A stretch of DNA of 15,477 bases from an uncultured Bacteroidales bacterium (GTDB lineage Bacteria; Bacteroidota; Bacteroidia; Bacteroidales; UBA932), in NCBI GenBank assembly GCA_937900465.1, contig CALCEJ010000003.1, forward strand, positions 1 to 15,477, given 5' to 3'. A program made the translations under genes and the position numbers. Position 1 is the stretch's first letter. Each line of letters starts with the position of its first letter. Shown piece after piece: positions 1-7,378 of this stretch. The notes beneath the pieces were generated by a model. The model searched no databases and was not told where the DNA came from. It worked only from the letters and a program-made list of their open reading frames with translations.

Positions 1-27
1 GAGTTCAGACGTGTGCTCTTCCGATCT
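1..27. other. Illumina TruSeq adapter remnant (artefact)
   Basis: The first 27 bases match the 3' part of the standard Illumina TruSeq read-2 adapter, ending in the familiar GCTCTTCCGATCT. This is untrimmed library sequence, so genomic DNA starts at about position 28. The adapter has no stop codon in the frame of the following susD-like gene. It would therefore be translated as a false N-terminus, VQTCALPIS (the last codon uses one adapter base and two genomic bases). Confidence 0.97.
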
Positions 28-566
28 CCTTCGTCGACAACTTCGACGAGAACACCACGCTGGGGCTCACCGATCCGCGACTCGACGCCTCCATCGGCCG
101 TGACGGACAGCCCTGGTTCAACGGAACCACTTTCAAGGCGGAATGGGGTAACGCGACCGGTTATCTCGTAAAGAAGTATGACGAGGATGCCGTCGAAGGA
201 CTTGCAAAGTCCCAGAGCACGGTTCCCCAGCATCGCATCCGCTATGCGGAAGTCCTCCTTCTGAAGGCCGAAGCCCTCAATGAGGCATCCCCCGCAAACG
301 TCGCGCTCGCAGCCGCTCCGCTCAACCTCGTCCGCGGAAGGGCCGGTCTGGCACCTACGACAGCGGCGACTCAGTCTGACCTCCGCACCGCAATCCGCAA
401 GGAGCGCCGCCGCGAACTCGGGTTCGAGTTCCACCGCTTCTTCGACGTGATGCGTTACGGAAAGGAGTATGCCGTCGCGGCACTGGGCACTGGTGCCTGG
501 GGCACTGAGAGGTACTACTTCCCTATCCCTCAGTCCGAGACAGACGCAAACCGCGCCCTCAAGTAA
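28..566 (+). CDS. SusD/RagB-family outer-membrane glycan-binding lipoprotein, C-terminal fragment
   Basis: This is the last 178 or so codons of a SusD-like protein; the 5' part is lost at the contig edge. SusD homologues are surface lipoproteins that sit on a SusC TonB-dependent porin and capture oligosaccharides for import. The fragment carries the typical C-terminal features of the family: RYAEVLLLKAEALNE (a helical TPR-like segment), a following NLVRGRAGL, then RKERRRELGFEFHRFFDVMRYGK, here described as the IRxERRxELxFExxRxxDxxR signature, and the end motif YYFPIPQSE. The first complete codon is at 30; upstream in-frame codons come from adapter. The gene ends 52 bases before the LamG lipoprotein with no terminator between, so the two are probably co-transcribed. 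A susC gene would be expected just upstream, outside the window. Family assignment is firm; the glycan cannot be told. Confidence 0.93.
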
Positions 567-618
567 AGAACTACTGAAACACAAACCATATTAACAACAA
601 CCATTAAACTCAAAAAAA

Positions 619-1638
619 ATGAAAAAGTTTTTTGCAATTGCAATGGCAGCTCTGACCCTCATAGCAGTCGGCTGCAAAAAGGACAACGGCAACGAGGAAA
701 ACGTTGACAAGACCGCCCTCACCGAGCTTATCGCCCAGGCCAAGGCATCTCTTGCCTCCGCCACTTCCACGACCTATCCCCAGTCCGCTATCGACGCATT
801 CTCAGCAACTGTGACAGAGGTTGAGAAAGCAGCCGACAGCGCTACCACCGAAGCCCAGGTCGCCAGCCTCATCGCCCGTCTCCAGGAAGCCTACACCAAC
901 TTCCTCGAGTCCGCAGTTGACGCAGTCAAGACAGCTGACACCATCTTCAAGCTCAGCTTCGACGAAGGAACCGGCACGACACTGACCACCGCTGGAAAGA
1001 ACGCTTGGACTGCAACCTTCGAGGGTGCAACCGCAGACGGCGCAGTACCCACTTTCGTGGACGGTAAGGTTGGCAAGGCCCTGAATTTCTCCGCCGGCAA
1101 CCACCTCGTTCTCAAAGACGCCGATCCTTCCCAGATCTGCACCAACCACCTCTCCATCTCCGTCTGGGCAAAGCCCGCAGAGCAGAGGGCCGGTAACTAC
1201 ATCTTCTCCTGCAACAGCTGGGACAGCTGCAAGTTCCAGATCCAGGACAGCGACCGTCCGTTTATGACCGTTCACACCACCGGTGGCTGGGTTGACGCTG
1301 ACTGCAACGTCTCCGAGGCCGCCCCTGCAGGCAGCTGGACTCACATCGTTGCCGCTTGGGACGGAGAAGCCGGAACAATGACCTTCTACATCAACGGTGA
1401 AGAGACCGTCGTATGGACCGTTGAGGGCGAGACCAGCAAGGGTGCAGGCCTCAAGGGCACCATCATCGCTCCCGAGGACACCAAGGACTGCGTCATCATC
1501 GGCGCACGTCAGTCCCTCTATATGGCAGGTGCTGATGCAATCAATGACTACTTCGAGGGTGCACTCGATGAGATTGCCGTCTATAGCGTAACCCTCACCA
1601 AGGGCCAGGCTGCAAAGCTTTACAACGATACGAAGTAA
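619..1638 (+). CDS. Surface lipoprotein with helical FIVAR-like segment and LamG/concanavalin-like domain
   Basis: A 339-residue lipoprotein. The signal peptide ends at a lipobox with Cys19 (AVGC), followed by KKDNGNEEN, a charged and acidic stretch of the kind linked to surface display in Bacteroidota. Residues about 30-100 form an Ala-, Thr- and Glu-rich helical segment resembling FIVAR-type stalk domains. Residues about 107-335 look like a LamG/concanavalin A-like jelly roll: KLSFDEGTG, a 'VGKALNFSAGNHLVL' strand, 'LSISVWAKP', 'WTHIVAAWDG', 'MTFYINGE' and 'FEGALDEIAVYSVTLT' follow the usual LamG order. Its place just after susD is where SusE/F-like surface glycan-binding proteins usually lie, so a sugar-binding role is likely; no catalytic residues are evident. 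The start is supported by the A-rich leader right before the ATG and by the signal peptide. Codons are strongly C/G-ending, which suggests high expression. The glycan bound is unknown. Confidence 0.85.
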   Translation: MKKFFAIAMAALTLIAVGCKKDNGNEENVDKTALTELIAQAKASLASATSTTYPQSAIDAFSATVTEVEKAADSATTEAQVASLIARLQEAYTNFLESAVDAVKTADTIFKLSFDEGTGTTLTTAGKNAWTATFEGATADGAVPTFVDGKVGKALNFSAGNHLVLKDADPSQICTNHLSISVWAKPAEQRAGNYIFSCNSWDSCKFQIQDSDRPFMTVHTTGGWVDADCNVSEAAPAGSWTHIVAAWDGEAGTMTFYINGEETVVWTVEGETSKGAGLKGTIIAPEDTKDCVIIGARQSLYMAGADAINDYFEGALDEIAVYSVTLTKGQAAKLYNDTK

Positions 1639-1650
1639 TCCCGATAATCA

Positions 1651-1682
1651 AAACGGGCGGCGGCTGACCCTGCCGCCCGTTT
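1651..1682 (+). terminator. Rho-independent terminator or attenuator hairpin
   Basis: An 11-bp perfect GC-rich stem, AAACGGGCGGC paired with GCCGCCCGTTT, with a 10-base loop, lies 12 bases after the stop of the LamG lipoprotein. The T tract is only three bases and lies within the stem. The next gene starts 16 bases further on and shows no promoter of its own. The hairpin may therefore act as a leaky terminator or mRNA-stabilising 3' end that lowers expression of the 580-residue lipoprotein relative to susD and the LamG gene. Confidence 0.7.
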
Positions 1683-1698
1683 CCAATACGAAGAAGCT

Positions 1699-3441
1699 AT
1701 GATACGTCCTATCCTTATGCTGTCTATTGCTGCCTTTGTCGCCTTCTCCTGCGCTCCGGAAGAGAAGACCGAAGGGAACAAGACCGAAGAACCCGAAAAG
1801 AAAGAGCCGGTCATCGGCCCTGCCGTTTTCGGCAAGAAGGTAAACCAGATCAGCATCAACCGTGTAAAGTCGATGCCCCGCATCCCTGACACCTACAAGA
1901 TGCTGGACTGGAAGCAGAAAGCCCTGGACTACGACGCATATGTCTTCGACTGGGATGCAGTCGACGACGCGCGGCCTCTGATATGGCTTGACGAAAGCCG
2001 GCCGGCCCAGATTGCCTTCGGTCTTAAGACTACCGTAGGCGATGTACGTCAGGGAAAGGAACATCAAAGCAATCACGAGGCCATAAACACGATTGCAGCG
2101 GTTCTCAGCGGAGGCCTTATGGGCATAGACAAGACAAATCAGGACGGGTACAACTACGTGCAGATGCTCCAGAAATACTACGCGGCGGGAGTCCAGTGGA
2201 ACATAATGCTGAACAACGTTTCCGGCTACGGAAAGGACTGGTGGTACAACGTTCTTCCTAATGTCCTTTATTGGGGCGTGTGTGACTTATTCCCCGGCGT
2301 AGAAGGGACGGAAACCATCCTAAGAAGCATCGCAGACCAGTTCGCAAAGGCCGATGAGGCGCTGGGCGACAATTACAGCTGGTCGTGGTTCAACTATTAC
2401 GCGATGAAGGGCGAAAACACGGGCATTCCCCGTCAGGAAGACGCCGCCGCCGGACACGCCTATGTACTGCTGAACGCATACCGCCATTTCGGCGATGAGA
2501 AGTATCTCGAGAGGGCAAAGCACGCCGTCTCCGTAATCGACGGCCTTTCCGAAAGCCGTTTCTATGAGATTCTCCTTCCCTTCGCGGCCTATGTGGAAGC
2601 CGTCCTCAATGCAAGCGAAGGCACTCAGTATGATGTACGAAAAGTCATAGACTGGACCTTCGAGGGAAACAAGACAAACGGCCGCCGCGGATGGGGTGTA
2701 ATATGCGAAAAATGGGGTGAATACGATGTTTACGGCCTCCAGGGCAGCATTACGGACGGTGGCGGATACGCCTTCCAGATGAACAGCTACGAGATGGCCT
2801 GGCCTCTTGTCCCTATGGTCAAGTATGCTCCGGAGTTCGCCGGAATGGTCGGGAAGTGGATGCTCAACAATGCCAGCGCCTCACGCCTTTTCTTCCCTTA
2901 CGAGATTGCCGATGAGAATCAGGCCTGTGCCGACATCAAGGACATCACCGGAAACGTCATCGGCTATGAAGGCCTTCGCAAGACGGACCGTTACAACAAG
3001 ATAAGCGCTGTCCCGGTCGCAGAGGGCGACGGTCCGTCCTGGACGTCCGACAATCCACCCTGCACAATGTTCAGCCTTTACAGCACCTCCCCTGTCGGAA
3101 TATTCGGGTCCATAATCCGGACCACCGATGTCGAAGGGATCATCACCCTTGACTGCAACGCCACAGACTTTTACGGAGACAGGACATTCCCCTGCCACCT
3201 CATCTACAACCCGTATCTCGAGGAAAAGTACATTACATATACCTGTGCCGCCTCAGCGGACCTTTTCGATGCGGTCGGTGACGTCTACCTCCTGAGGAAC
3301 GTTTCGGGCGACGTGTCTGTCCGCATCGGCCCAGGAGAGTCTGTCCTTCTGTATGAAATACCTGCAGGGACGGAGCTTTACGATATCGACGGAAACACAG
3401 GGACTCTCGACGGCCACATAGTATCCTACAGACGGAACTGA
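1699..3441 (+). CDS. Uncharacterised 580-residue lipoprotein, probable carbohydrate-active enzyme
   Basis: I do not recognise a named family with confidence. The protein starts with a lipoprotein signal peptide (lipobox Cys18 in AFSC) and a Glu/Lys-rich linker at about residues 19-37. Residues about 120-400 are helix-rich with aromatic patches and toroid-like repeats, such as RQEDAAAGHAYVLLNAYRHF at 245-264 and FGDEKYLERAKHAVSVIDGL at 264-283. This resembles alpha/alpha-barrel glycosidases and lyases. A striking block at 350-408 contains ITDGGGYAFQMNSYE, KWMLNNASASRLFFP and DENQ, and looks like a conserved core. The last part, about 455-580, is predicted beta-rich, as in the C-terminal sandwich of many toroid enzymes. 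Asp353, Glu247 and Asp248 are candidate acidic residues, by position only. The location after susD and a LamG lipoprotein suggests a surface or periplasmic enzyme of the same glycan locus. A binding protein cannot be excluded. The ATG is supported by the signal peptide. Confidence 0.75.
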   Translation: MIRPILMLSIAAFVAFSCAPEEKTEGNKTEEPEKKEPVIGPAVFGKKVNQISINRVKSMPRIPDTYKMLDWKQKALDYDAYVFDWDAVDDARPLIWLDESRPAQIAFGLKTTVGDVRQGKEHQSNHEAINTIAAVLSGGLMGIDKTNQDGYNYVQMLQKYYAAGVQWNIMLNNVSGYGKDWWYNVLPNVLYWGVCDLFPGVEGTETILRSIADQFAKADEALGDNYSWSWFNYYAMKGENTGIPRQEDAAAGHAYVLLNAYRHFGDEKYLERAKHAVSVIDGLSESRFYEILLPFAAYVEAVLNASEGTQYDVRKVIDWTFEGNKTNGRRGWGVICEKWGEYDVYGLQGSITDGGGYAFQMNSYEMAWPLVPMVKYAPEFAGMVGKWMLNNASASRLFFPYEIADENQACADIKDITGNVIGYEGLRKTDRYNKISAVPVAEGDGPSWTSDNPPCTMFSLYSTSPVGIFGSIIRTTDVEGIITLDCNATDFYGDRTFPCHLIYNPYLEEKYITYTCAASADLFDAVGDVYLLRNVSGDVSVRIGPGESVLLYEIPAGTELYDIDGNTGTLDGHIVSYRRN

Positions 3442-3453
3442 GCCCCCTCCGGT

Positions 3454-3485
3454 GTTGAATAATTCAAAAGGATTGCATATATTTG
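3454..3485 (+). promoter_or_regulatory. Bacteroidota primary-sigma promoter for the glutamine synthetase-rpoN operon
   Basis: TATATTTG at 3478-3485 matches the Bacteroidota -7 consensus TAnnTTTG exactly. GTTG at 3454-3457 fits the -33 TTTG element with a 20-base spacer, the expected distance. The element sits 27 bases before the glutamine synthetase ATG, leaving a leader of about 20 bases. No -24/-12 GG-N10-GC sigma-54 promoter is evident in this gap. Confidence 0.75.
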
Positions 3486-3512
3486 TAGACTGAACAGTGT
3501 ACAAGATAGTAT

Positions 3513-4982
3513 ATGCAAAAATCAATTGAGCTCTGCCCCAACGAGGTCGTAGCCTTCTTGAAAAAATCCCCGAGGGAATTCACCCGGGAAGACATAATCA
3601 AGTTTATCAGGGAGAAAGGGATCCAGATGGTGGATTTTATGTACCCGGCCGAAGACGGCAGGGTAAAGACCCTGAATTTTACAGTAAACAATCTGGAATA
3701 CGTCGAGACCATCCTCTCCGAGGGAGAAAGGGTTGATGGTTCAAGCCTCTTCCCTTCCTTCATCGAGGCCGGGAACAGCGACCTTTACGTAATTCCCCGC
3801 TACAGGACCGCCTTCGTGGATCCCTTCAACGAGATTCCTACCCTGTGCTTCCTGTGCAGCTTCTTCGATCGTGAAGGAGAGCCCTTCGAATGCGCCCCGT
3901 ACGCAACCCTCCTGAGGGCTGCGAAGGTCTTCCACGACAGCACCGGGATGGAGTTCGAGGCTATGGGCGAACTCGAGTACTATGTCATAACTGAGAGTAC
4001 TCCCCTCTTCCCGGCTACGGACCAGAAAGGCTATCACGAGAGTGAGCCCTTCGCAAAGCTGAACGATTTCCGCCGCGAATGTATGGTTCTCGTCGCAAAA
4101 ACCGGCGGCCAGATCAAGTACGGTCACTCCGAAGTCGGAAACTTCACCCAGGACGGGAAAATCTACGAACAGAACGAAATCGAGTTTCTCCCGAATCCTG
4201 TCGATACGGCTGCGGACCAGCTGCTGCTTGCAAAATGGGTAATCCGTAACCTTGCATACAAGAAAGGCCTCGACGTCTCCTTCGCCCCGAAGATCACCGC
4301 CGGCAAGGCAGGCTCCGGAATGCATATCCATATGAGGCTGATGAAAGACGGCAGGAATGCGACTCTCGGCAGCGACGGTAAACTCTCAGAGGAATCTCTC
4401 CGCGCAATCGCAGGGCTTATGAAGATGGCCCCTTCCATCACGGCCTTCGGAAACAAGAATCCTACCTCATACTTCCGCCTGGTTCCCCATCAGGAGGCTC
4501 CGACGAACGTATGCTGGGGTGACTGCAACCGCTCCGCCCTCGTGAGGGTTCCCCTCGGATGGTCCTCCGGAAAGGATATGTGCCGTATCGCGAATCCCCT
4601 CGAGAAGCCTGCTGATATGGACACGACCCACAAGCAGACCTTCGAAATGAGAAGCCCGGACTGCTCCGCTGACATATACCAGCTGATGGCTGGTCTTTGC
4701 GTAGCGGCGAGGACCGGTCTCGAGATACCCCGCGAGGAAGCGCTCGCCCTTGCAAAGGACAAATACGTCGATATGGACATCCACAAGGCGGAAAACGCTG
4801 AAAGGCTCAAGACCCTCGACTGCCTTCCCGCCTCCTGCGCCGAATCCGCTGACTGCCTCGAAAAGGCACGGTCATTGTACGAGGCTTCCGGAGTATTCCC
4901 TCCAAGAATGATCGACGGAATCCTGAAAGGCCTCCGCTCGCTGAAGGACGGCGATACGAATGATTATTTTTACTGCGGATAG
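3513..4982 (+). CDS. glnA: Glutamine synthetase, type I-like
   Basis: This enzyme joins ammonia to glutamate with ATP to make glutamine in the cytoplasm, the main entry of nitrogen. The 489-residue length fits the GS-I fold (about 450-500), not the 700-plus residue type III GlnN also common in Bacteroidota. The N-terminal beta-grasp domain covers about 25-125, with the active-site loop DGSS at 75-78. The catalytic domain shows the metal-binding GELEYY at 152-157, an AGKAGSGMHIHM ATP/glutamate loop at 263-274 (His271), RLVPHQEAP at 322-330, the NRSALVRVP arginines Arg340 and Arg345, and FEMRSPD at 377-383. The NLYDLPP-type adenylylation Tyr motif of enterobacterial GS is not visible after the catalytic core, so covalent regulation by adenylylation is unlikely. 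It is the first gene of a tight operon ending in rpoN and has its own promoter. A role as a GS-like ligase on another amine is less likely because the key residues are present. Confidence 0.93.
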   Translation: MQKSIELCPNEVVAFLKKSPREFTREDIIKFIREKGIQMVDFMYPAEDGRVKTLNFTVNNLEYVETILSEGERVDGSSLFPSFIEAGNSDLYVIPRYRTAFVDPFNEIPTLCFLCSFFDREGEPFECAPYATLLRAAKVFHDSTGMEFEAMGELEYYVITESTPLFPATDQKGYHESEPFAKLNDFRRECMVLVAKTGGQIKYGHSEVGNFTQDGKIYEQNEIEFLPNPVDTAADQLLLAKWVIRNLAYKKGLDVSFAPKITAGKAGSGMHIHMRLMKDGRNATLGSDGKLSEESLRAIAGLMKMAPSITAFGNKNPTSYFRLVPHQEAPTNVCWGDCNRSALVRVPLGWSSGKDMCRIANPLEKPADMDTTHKQTFEMRSPDCSADIYQLMAGLCVAARTGLEIPREEALALAKDKYVDMDIHKAENAERLKTLDCLPASCAESADCLEKARSLYEASGVFPPRMIDGILKGLRSLKDGDTNDYFYCG

Positions 4983-4985
4983 AGA

Positions 4986-5453
4986 GTGAAACGGTTTCTC
5001 AAAGCGGCGGCTGTATTTGCCCTTGCTGCGGCAGTCCTCTCGGGCTGCGGCATTGCGAGGGTGAAGGACCTCGACGTGAGTTCCGTAGGACTGAAGTACA
5101 TAGTACCTACATCCTCCCGCTCCGTCGATGCCGTTCTGCTGCTGGGAATAGACAACCCGTCATCGCTGCCCCTGAAGCTGCACAACCTCGAGGGCACTGT
5201 ACGTATGGGTTCGAAAGTACTCGGCTATGTGACCGCCGGGGAAGTAGAGATTCAGAAGCGTTCGGATATGGTCTATGAGATTCCCTGCACCGCGACTCTC
5301 GCTGACGGGGTTTCAATCCTCGAAGTCGTGAAACTCTACTCGAGGGGCTCCGTGGACGTTCTCCGCGCAGATGCGGTCCTGTACGTCTCCATCGGGAAAC
5401 GCGCTCCTATTCCACTCCGGTTCAACGACCTTTCGGTCAAAGACTTTACTTAA
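4986..5453 (+). CDS. LEA14-like (WHy/LEA type 2) lipoprotein
   Basis: A 155-residue exported lipoprotein of unknown function. The signal peptide MKRFLKAAAVFALAAAVLSGC gives a lipobox at Cys21, reading from a GTG start; no better start exists because the signal sequence begins exactly there. The rest resembles the single beta-sandwich LEA type 2 domain: a 'VSSVGLKYIVPTSSRSVDAVLLLGIDNPSSLPL' region with the typical NP motif, then 'LHNLEGTVRMGSKVLGYVTAGEV', then a basic 'IPLRFND' end. The residue after the cysteine is not acidic, so a periplasmic-facing anchor is more likely than surface exposure. It starts 3 bases after the glutamine synthetase stop and ends 5 bases before the SPOR gene, so it is co-transcribed. 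Family call is by pattern; function unknown. Confidence 0.78.
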   Translation: MKRFLKAAAVFALAAAVLSGCGIARVKDLDVSSVGLKYIVPTSSRSVDAVLLLGIDNPSSLPLKLHNLEGTVRMGSKVLGYVTAGEVEIQKRSDMVYEIPCTATLADGVSILEVVKLYSRGSVDVLRADAVLYVSIGKRAPIPLRFNDLSVKDFT

Positions 5454-5458
5454 AGAGA

Positions 5459-5935
5459 ATGAAACGAATTATCGCCATACTGAGCCTCCTTGCCGCCCTC
5501 TCCTTCTCGCTGAGGGCCCAGGAACTGTTCCCCGCCGCGGATACCCTTCTCCCGGCCCAGGTTGATTCCACCCTTCTCGGGATAGACCCCCTGTCGCTTA
5601 TGGGCCCATCCATTACCGTGAATCAGTCACCTCAAATGAAAAGGGCCCTTTCCCTTTACATCATCAACAATTCCGCAAGGACGCTCCAGGGCTACCGGAT
5701 CCGCGTATACTTCGGTAACGACCAGGCCGCCCGCGCCCGTTCCGAGAGCATCGCGGCATACATCCGGAGCACCTTCCCGGAGGTTGCCGTCTACAGGACT
5801 TACGAAAAGCCCAACTTCAAGGTCGTGGTGGGCGATTTCCGGACAAGGGACGAAGCCCTCGGGCTCTATACCCGCCTGAAACAGATATATCCTACCGCTT
5901 TCATCATAAAGGAAACCATAAACTACCCCCGATAG
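5459..5935 (+). CDS. SPOR-domain exported protein
   Basis: A 158-residue protein with a cleavable signal peptide (probable cut after LRA at residue 20, no lipobox). Residues about 76-152 match a SPOR domain: GYRIRVYFGNDQAARARSES, then a helix, a strand with VYRTYEKPNFKVVVGDF, and the RTRDEALGLYTRLKQIYPTAFII end. SPOR domains bind denuded septal or remodelled peptidoglycan. The protein has no enzymatic domain, so it is likely a periplasmic peptidoglycan-binding factor. It sits in the glutamine synthetase-rpoN operon, 5 bases after the LEA14-like gene and 3 bases before rpoN. The link between cell-wall binding and the neighbouring nitrogen genes is not obvious; small exported proteins before rpoN may simply be operon passengers. 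Confidence 0.87.
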   Translation: MKRIIAILSLLAALSFSLRAQELFPAADTLLPAQVDSTLLGIDPLSLMGPSITVNQSPQMKRALSLYIINNSARTLQGYRIRVYFGNDQAARARSESIAAYIRSTFPEVAVYRTYEKPNFKVVVGDFRTRDEALGLYTRLKQIYPTAFIIKETINYPR

Positions 5936-5938
5936 CCG

Positions 5939-7378
5939 ATGGCAAAACTCACGACAGGAATGCAGCAGAAGCTTCAGCAGAAGCTCTCTCCCCTGCAGAT
6001 TCAGACCATAAAACTCATTGAAATGCCGGTCCAGGCGCTGGAGCAGCATATAATGGAAGTGCTGAATGACAACCCCGTCGTGGAGAGCGAGGACTCAAAG
6101 GACGTCTCCATCTCCGAAATGGAAGACAAGGAAAAGAGCGGAGGATCCCTCGAAGACAACTATACTCCCTATCAGGACGACGACCCTACCCCTTATTACA
6201 ACAGGTCCATAAACAACTGGGGCAAGGACCCACGTCCGGAATACAACACCTTCTCCGTAAGACAGAGCTTCAGCGGCAGCCTGATGGAACAGCTCGGATA
6301 CCGCAACCTGACGGAGAAACAGCGTACGATCGCATCGTTTATCATAGGCTCGCTCGACGATGACGGATATCTCCGCCGTGACCTCGAAGCCCTTGTCGAT
6401 GACCTTGCCTTCCGCGCGGGAATAGAAGCAACCACCGACGAGGTAGAGAAAATGCTCCGCGTAATCCAGCAGTTCGAACCTGTAGGCGTAGGCGCCCGAG
6501 ACCTCCGCGAATGCCTTCTCCTCCAGCTCGAGGACAAGAAGAGGACGGAATCAGTCGAAGATGCGATAAACGTACTTGAAAAGGAATTCGACAACTTCAA
6601 GAATCGTCATTTCTCCCGCATAATGAACCGCCTCCACCTCTCCGAAGACAGGATGAAGGCCGTTCTGGAGGAAATCCGTAAACTCAATCCCTCCCCCGGC
6701 GGAGAAACTGACGATACCTACAACGACAGGGCCCAGCAAGTCATCCCGGACTTCCATCTCGAGTACGAAAACGGCGAGCTGATCCTTACCATGCCCCGCT
6801 TCTCGATCCCCGAGCTTCGCATCAACCGTAAGTACTCCGAGATAATGGAGACTGCGAAATACAGCGAAGACAAGGCCCAGAAGGACGCAGCGACCTTCGT
6901 AAAACAGAAGATAGATTCCGCGAAGTGGTTCATCGAAGCTCTCCGTCAGAGGCAGAATACCCTCGAGAGCACGATGAAAGCCATCATCGAATTCCAGCAC
7001 GACTACTTCATCGACGGCGATGAATCATACCTGAAGCCTATGGTGCTCAAAGACATCGCTGAGAGGACCGGATTCGACATCTCAACAATCTCCCGTGTCG
7101 TCAACAGCAAGTGGATCGAGACCCATTTCGGGATTTTCCCCCTGAAGTACTTCTTCTCCGAAGGCCTGGAAAACACAGAGGGCGAAGAAGTGTCCACCCG
7201 CGAGATAAAAAATGTCCTCCGCGAGTGCATTGACGCGGAGGACAAACATAATCCTCTGACGGATGACGAGCTTGTGGATGAACTTACAAGACGGGGCTAC
7301 AAAGTCGCCCGGCGTACTGTCGCGAAATACCGCGCAATAATGGACATCCCTAAGGCAAGTCTCCGCCGGGGCCTCTAG
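5939..7378 (+). CDS. rpoN: RNA polymerase sigma-54 factor
   Basis: This sigma factor directs RNA polymerase to -24/-12 promoters that need an AAA+ enhancer-binding protein for opening. Region I is at 1-50, Gln- and Leu-rich (MQQKLQQKLSPLQIQTIKLI), the activator-interacting segment. Region II at about 50-100 is acidic, with runs such as SEMEDKEK and DDDPTP. The core-binding domain is at about 110-300 (TASFIIGSLDDDGYL-like 'IASFIIGSLDDDGYL' and 'EPVGVGARDL'). The helix-turn-helix lies at about 365-395 (LKDIAERTGFDISTISRVVN), and the RpoN box ARRTVAKYR is at 457-465. The 479-residue length is normal. The ATG starts 3 bases after the SPOR gene. Its stop overlaps the stop of convergent glpF within one CTAG. 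No enhancer-binding protein is in the window. Confidence 0.98.
   Translation: MAKLTTGMQQKLQQKLSPLQIQTIKLIEMPVQALEQHIMEVLNDNPVVESEDSKDVSISEMEDKEKSGGSLEDNYTPYQDDDPTPYYNRSINNWGKDPRPEYNTFSVRQSFSGSLMEQLGYRNLTEKQRTIASFIIGSLDDDGYLRRDLEALVDDLAFRAGIEATTDEVEKMLRVIQQFEPVGVGARDLRECLLLQLEDKKRTESVEDAINVLEKEFDNFKNRHFSRIMNRLHLSEDRMKAVLEEIRKLNPSPGGETDDTYNDRAQQVIPDFHLEYENGELILTMPRFSIPELRINRKYSEIMETAKYSEDKAQKDAATFVKQKIDSAKWFIEALRQRQNTLESTMKAIIEFQHDYFIDGDESYLKPMVLKDIAERTGFDISTISRVVNSKWIETHFGIFPLKYFFSEGLENTEGEEVSTREIKNVLRECIDAEDKHNPLTDDELVDELTRRGYKVARRTVAKYRAIMDIPKASLRRGL

Noticed and set aside
802..1344. Antisense open frame of 180 codons on the minus strand across the LamG lipoprotein gene
   Set aside because: It lies wholly inside a well-supported gene, is Gly/Val/Cys-rich with no domain, and reflects the strong codon bias of the sense gene.
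3442..3512. A possible sigma-54 -24/-12 promoter upstream of glutamine synthetase
   Set aside because: A TTGC is present near 3473, but no GG doublet lies at the required distance upstream; the TAnnTTTG promoter explains the site better.
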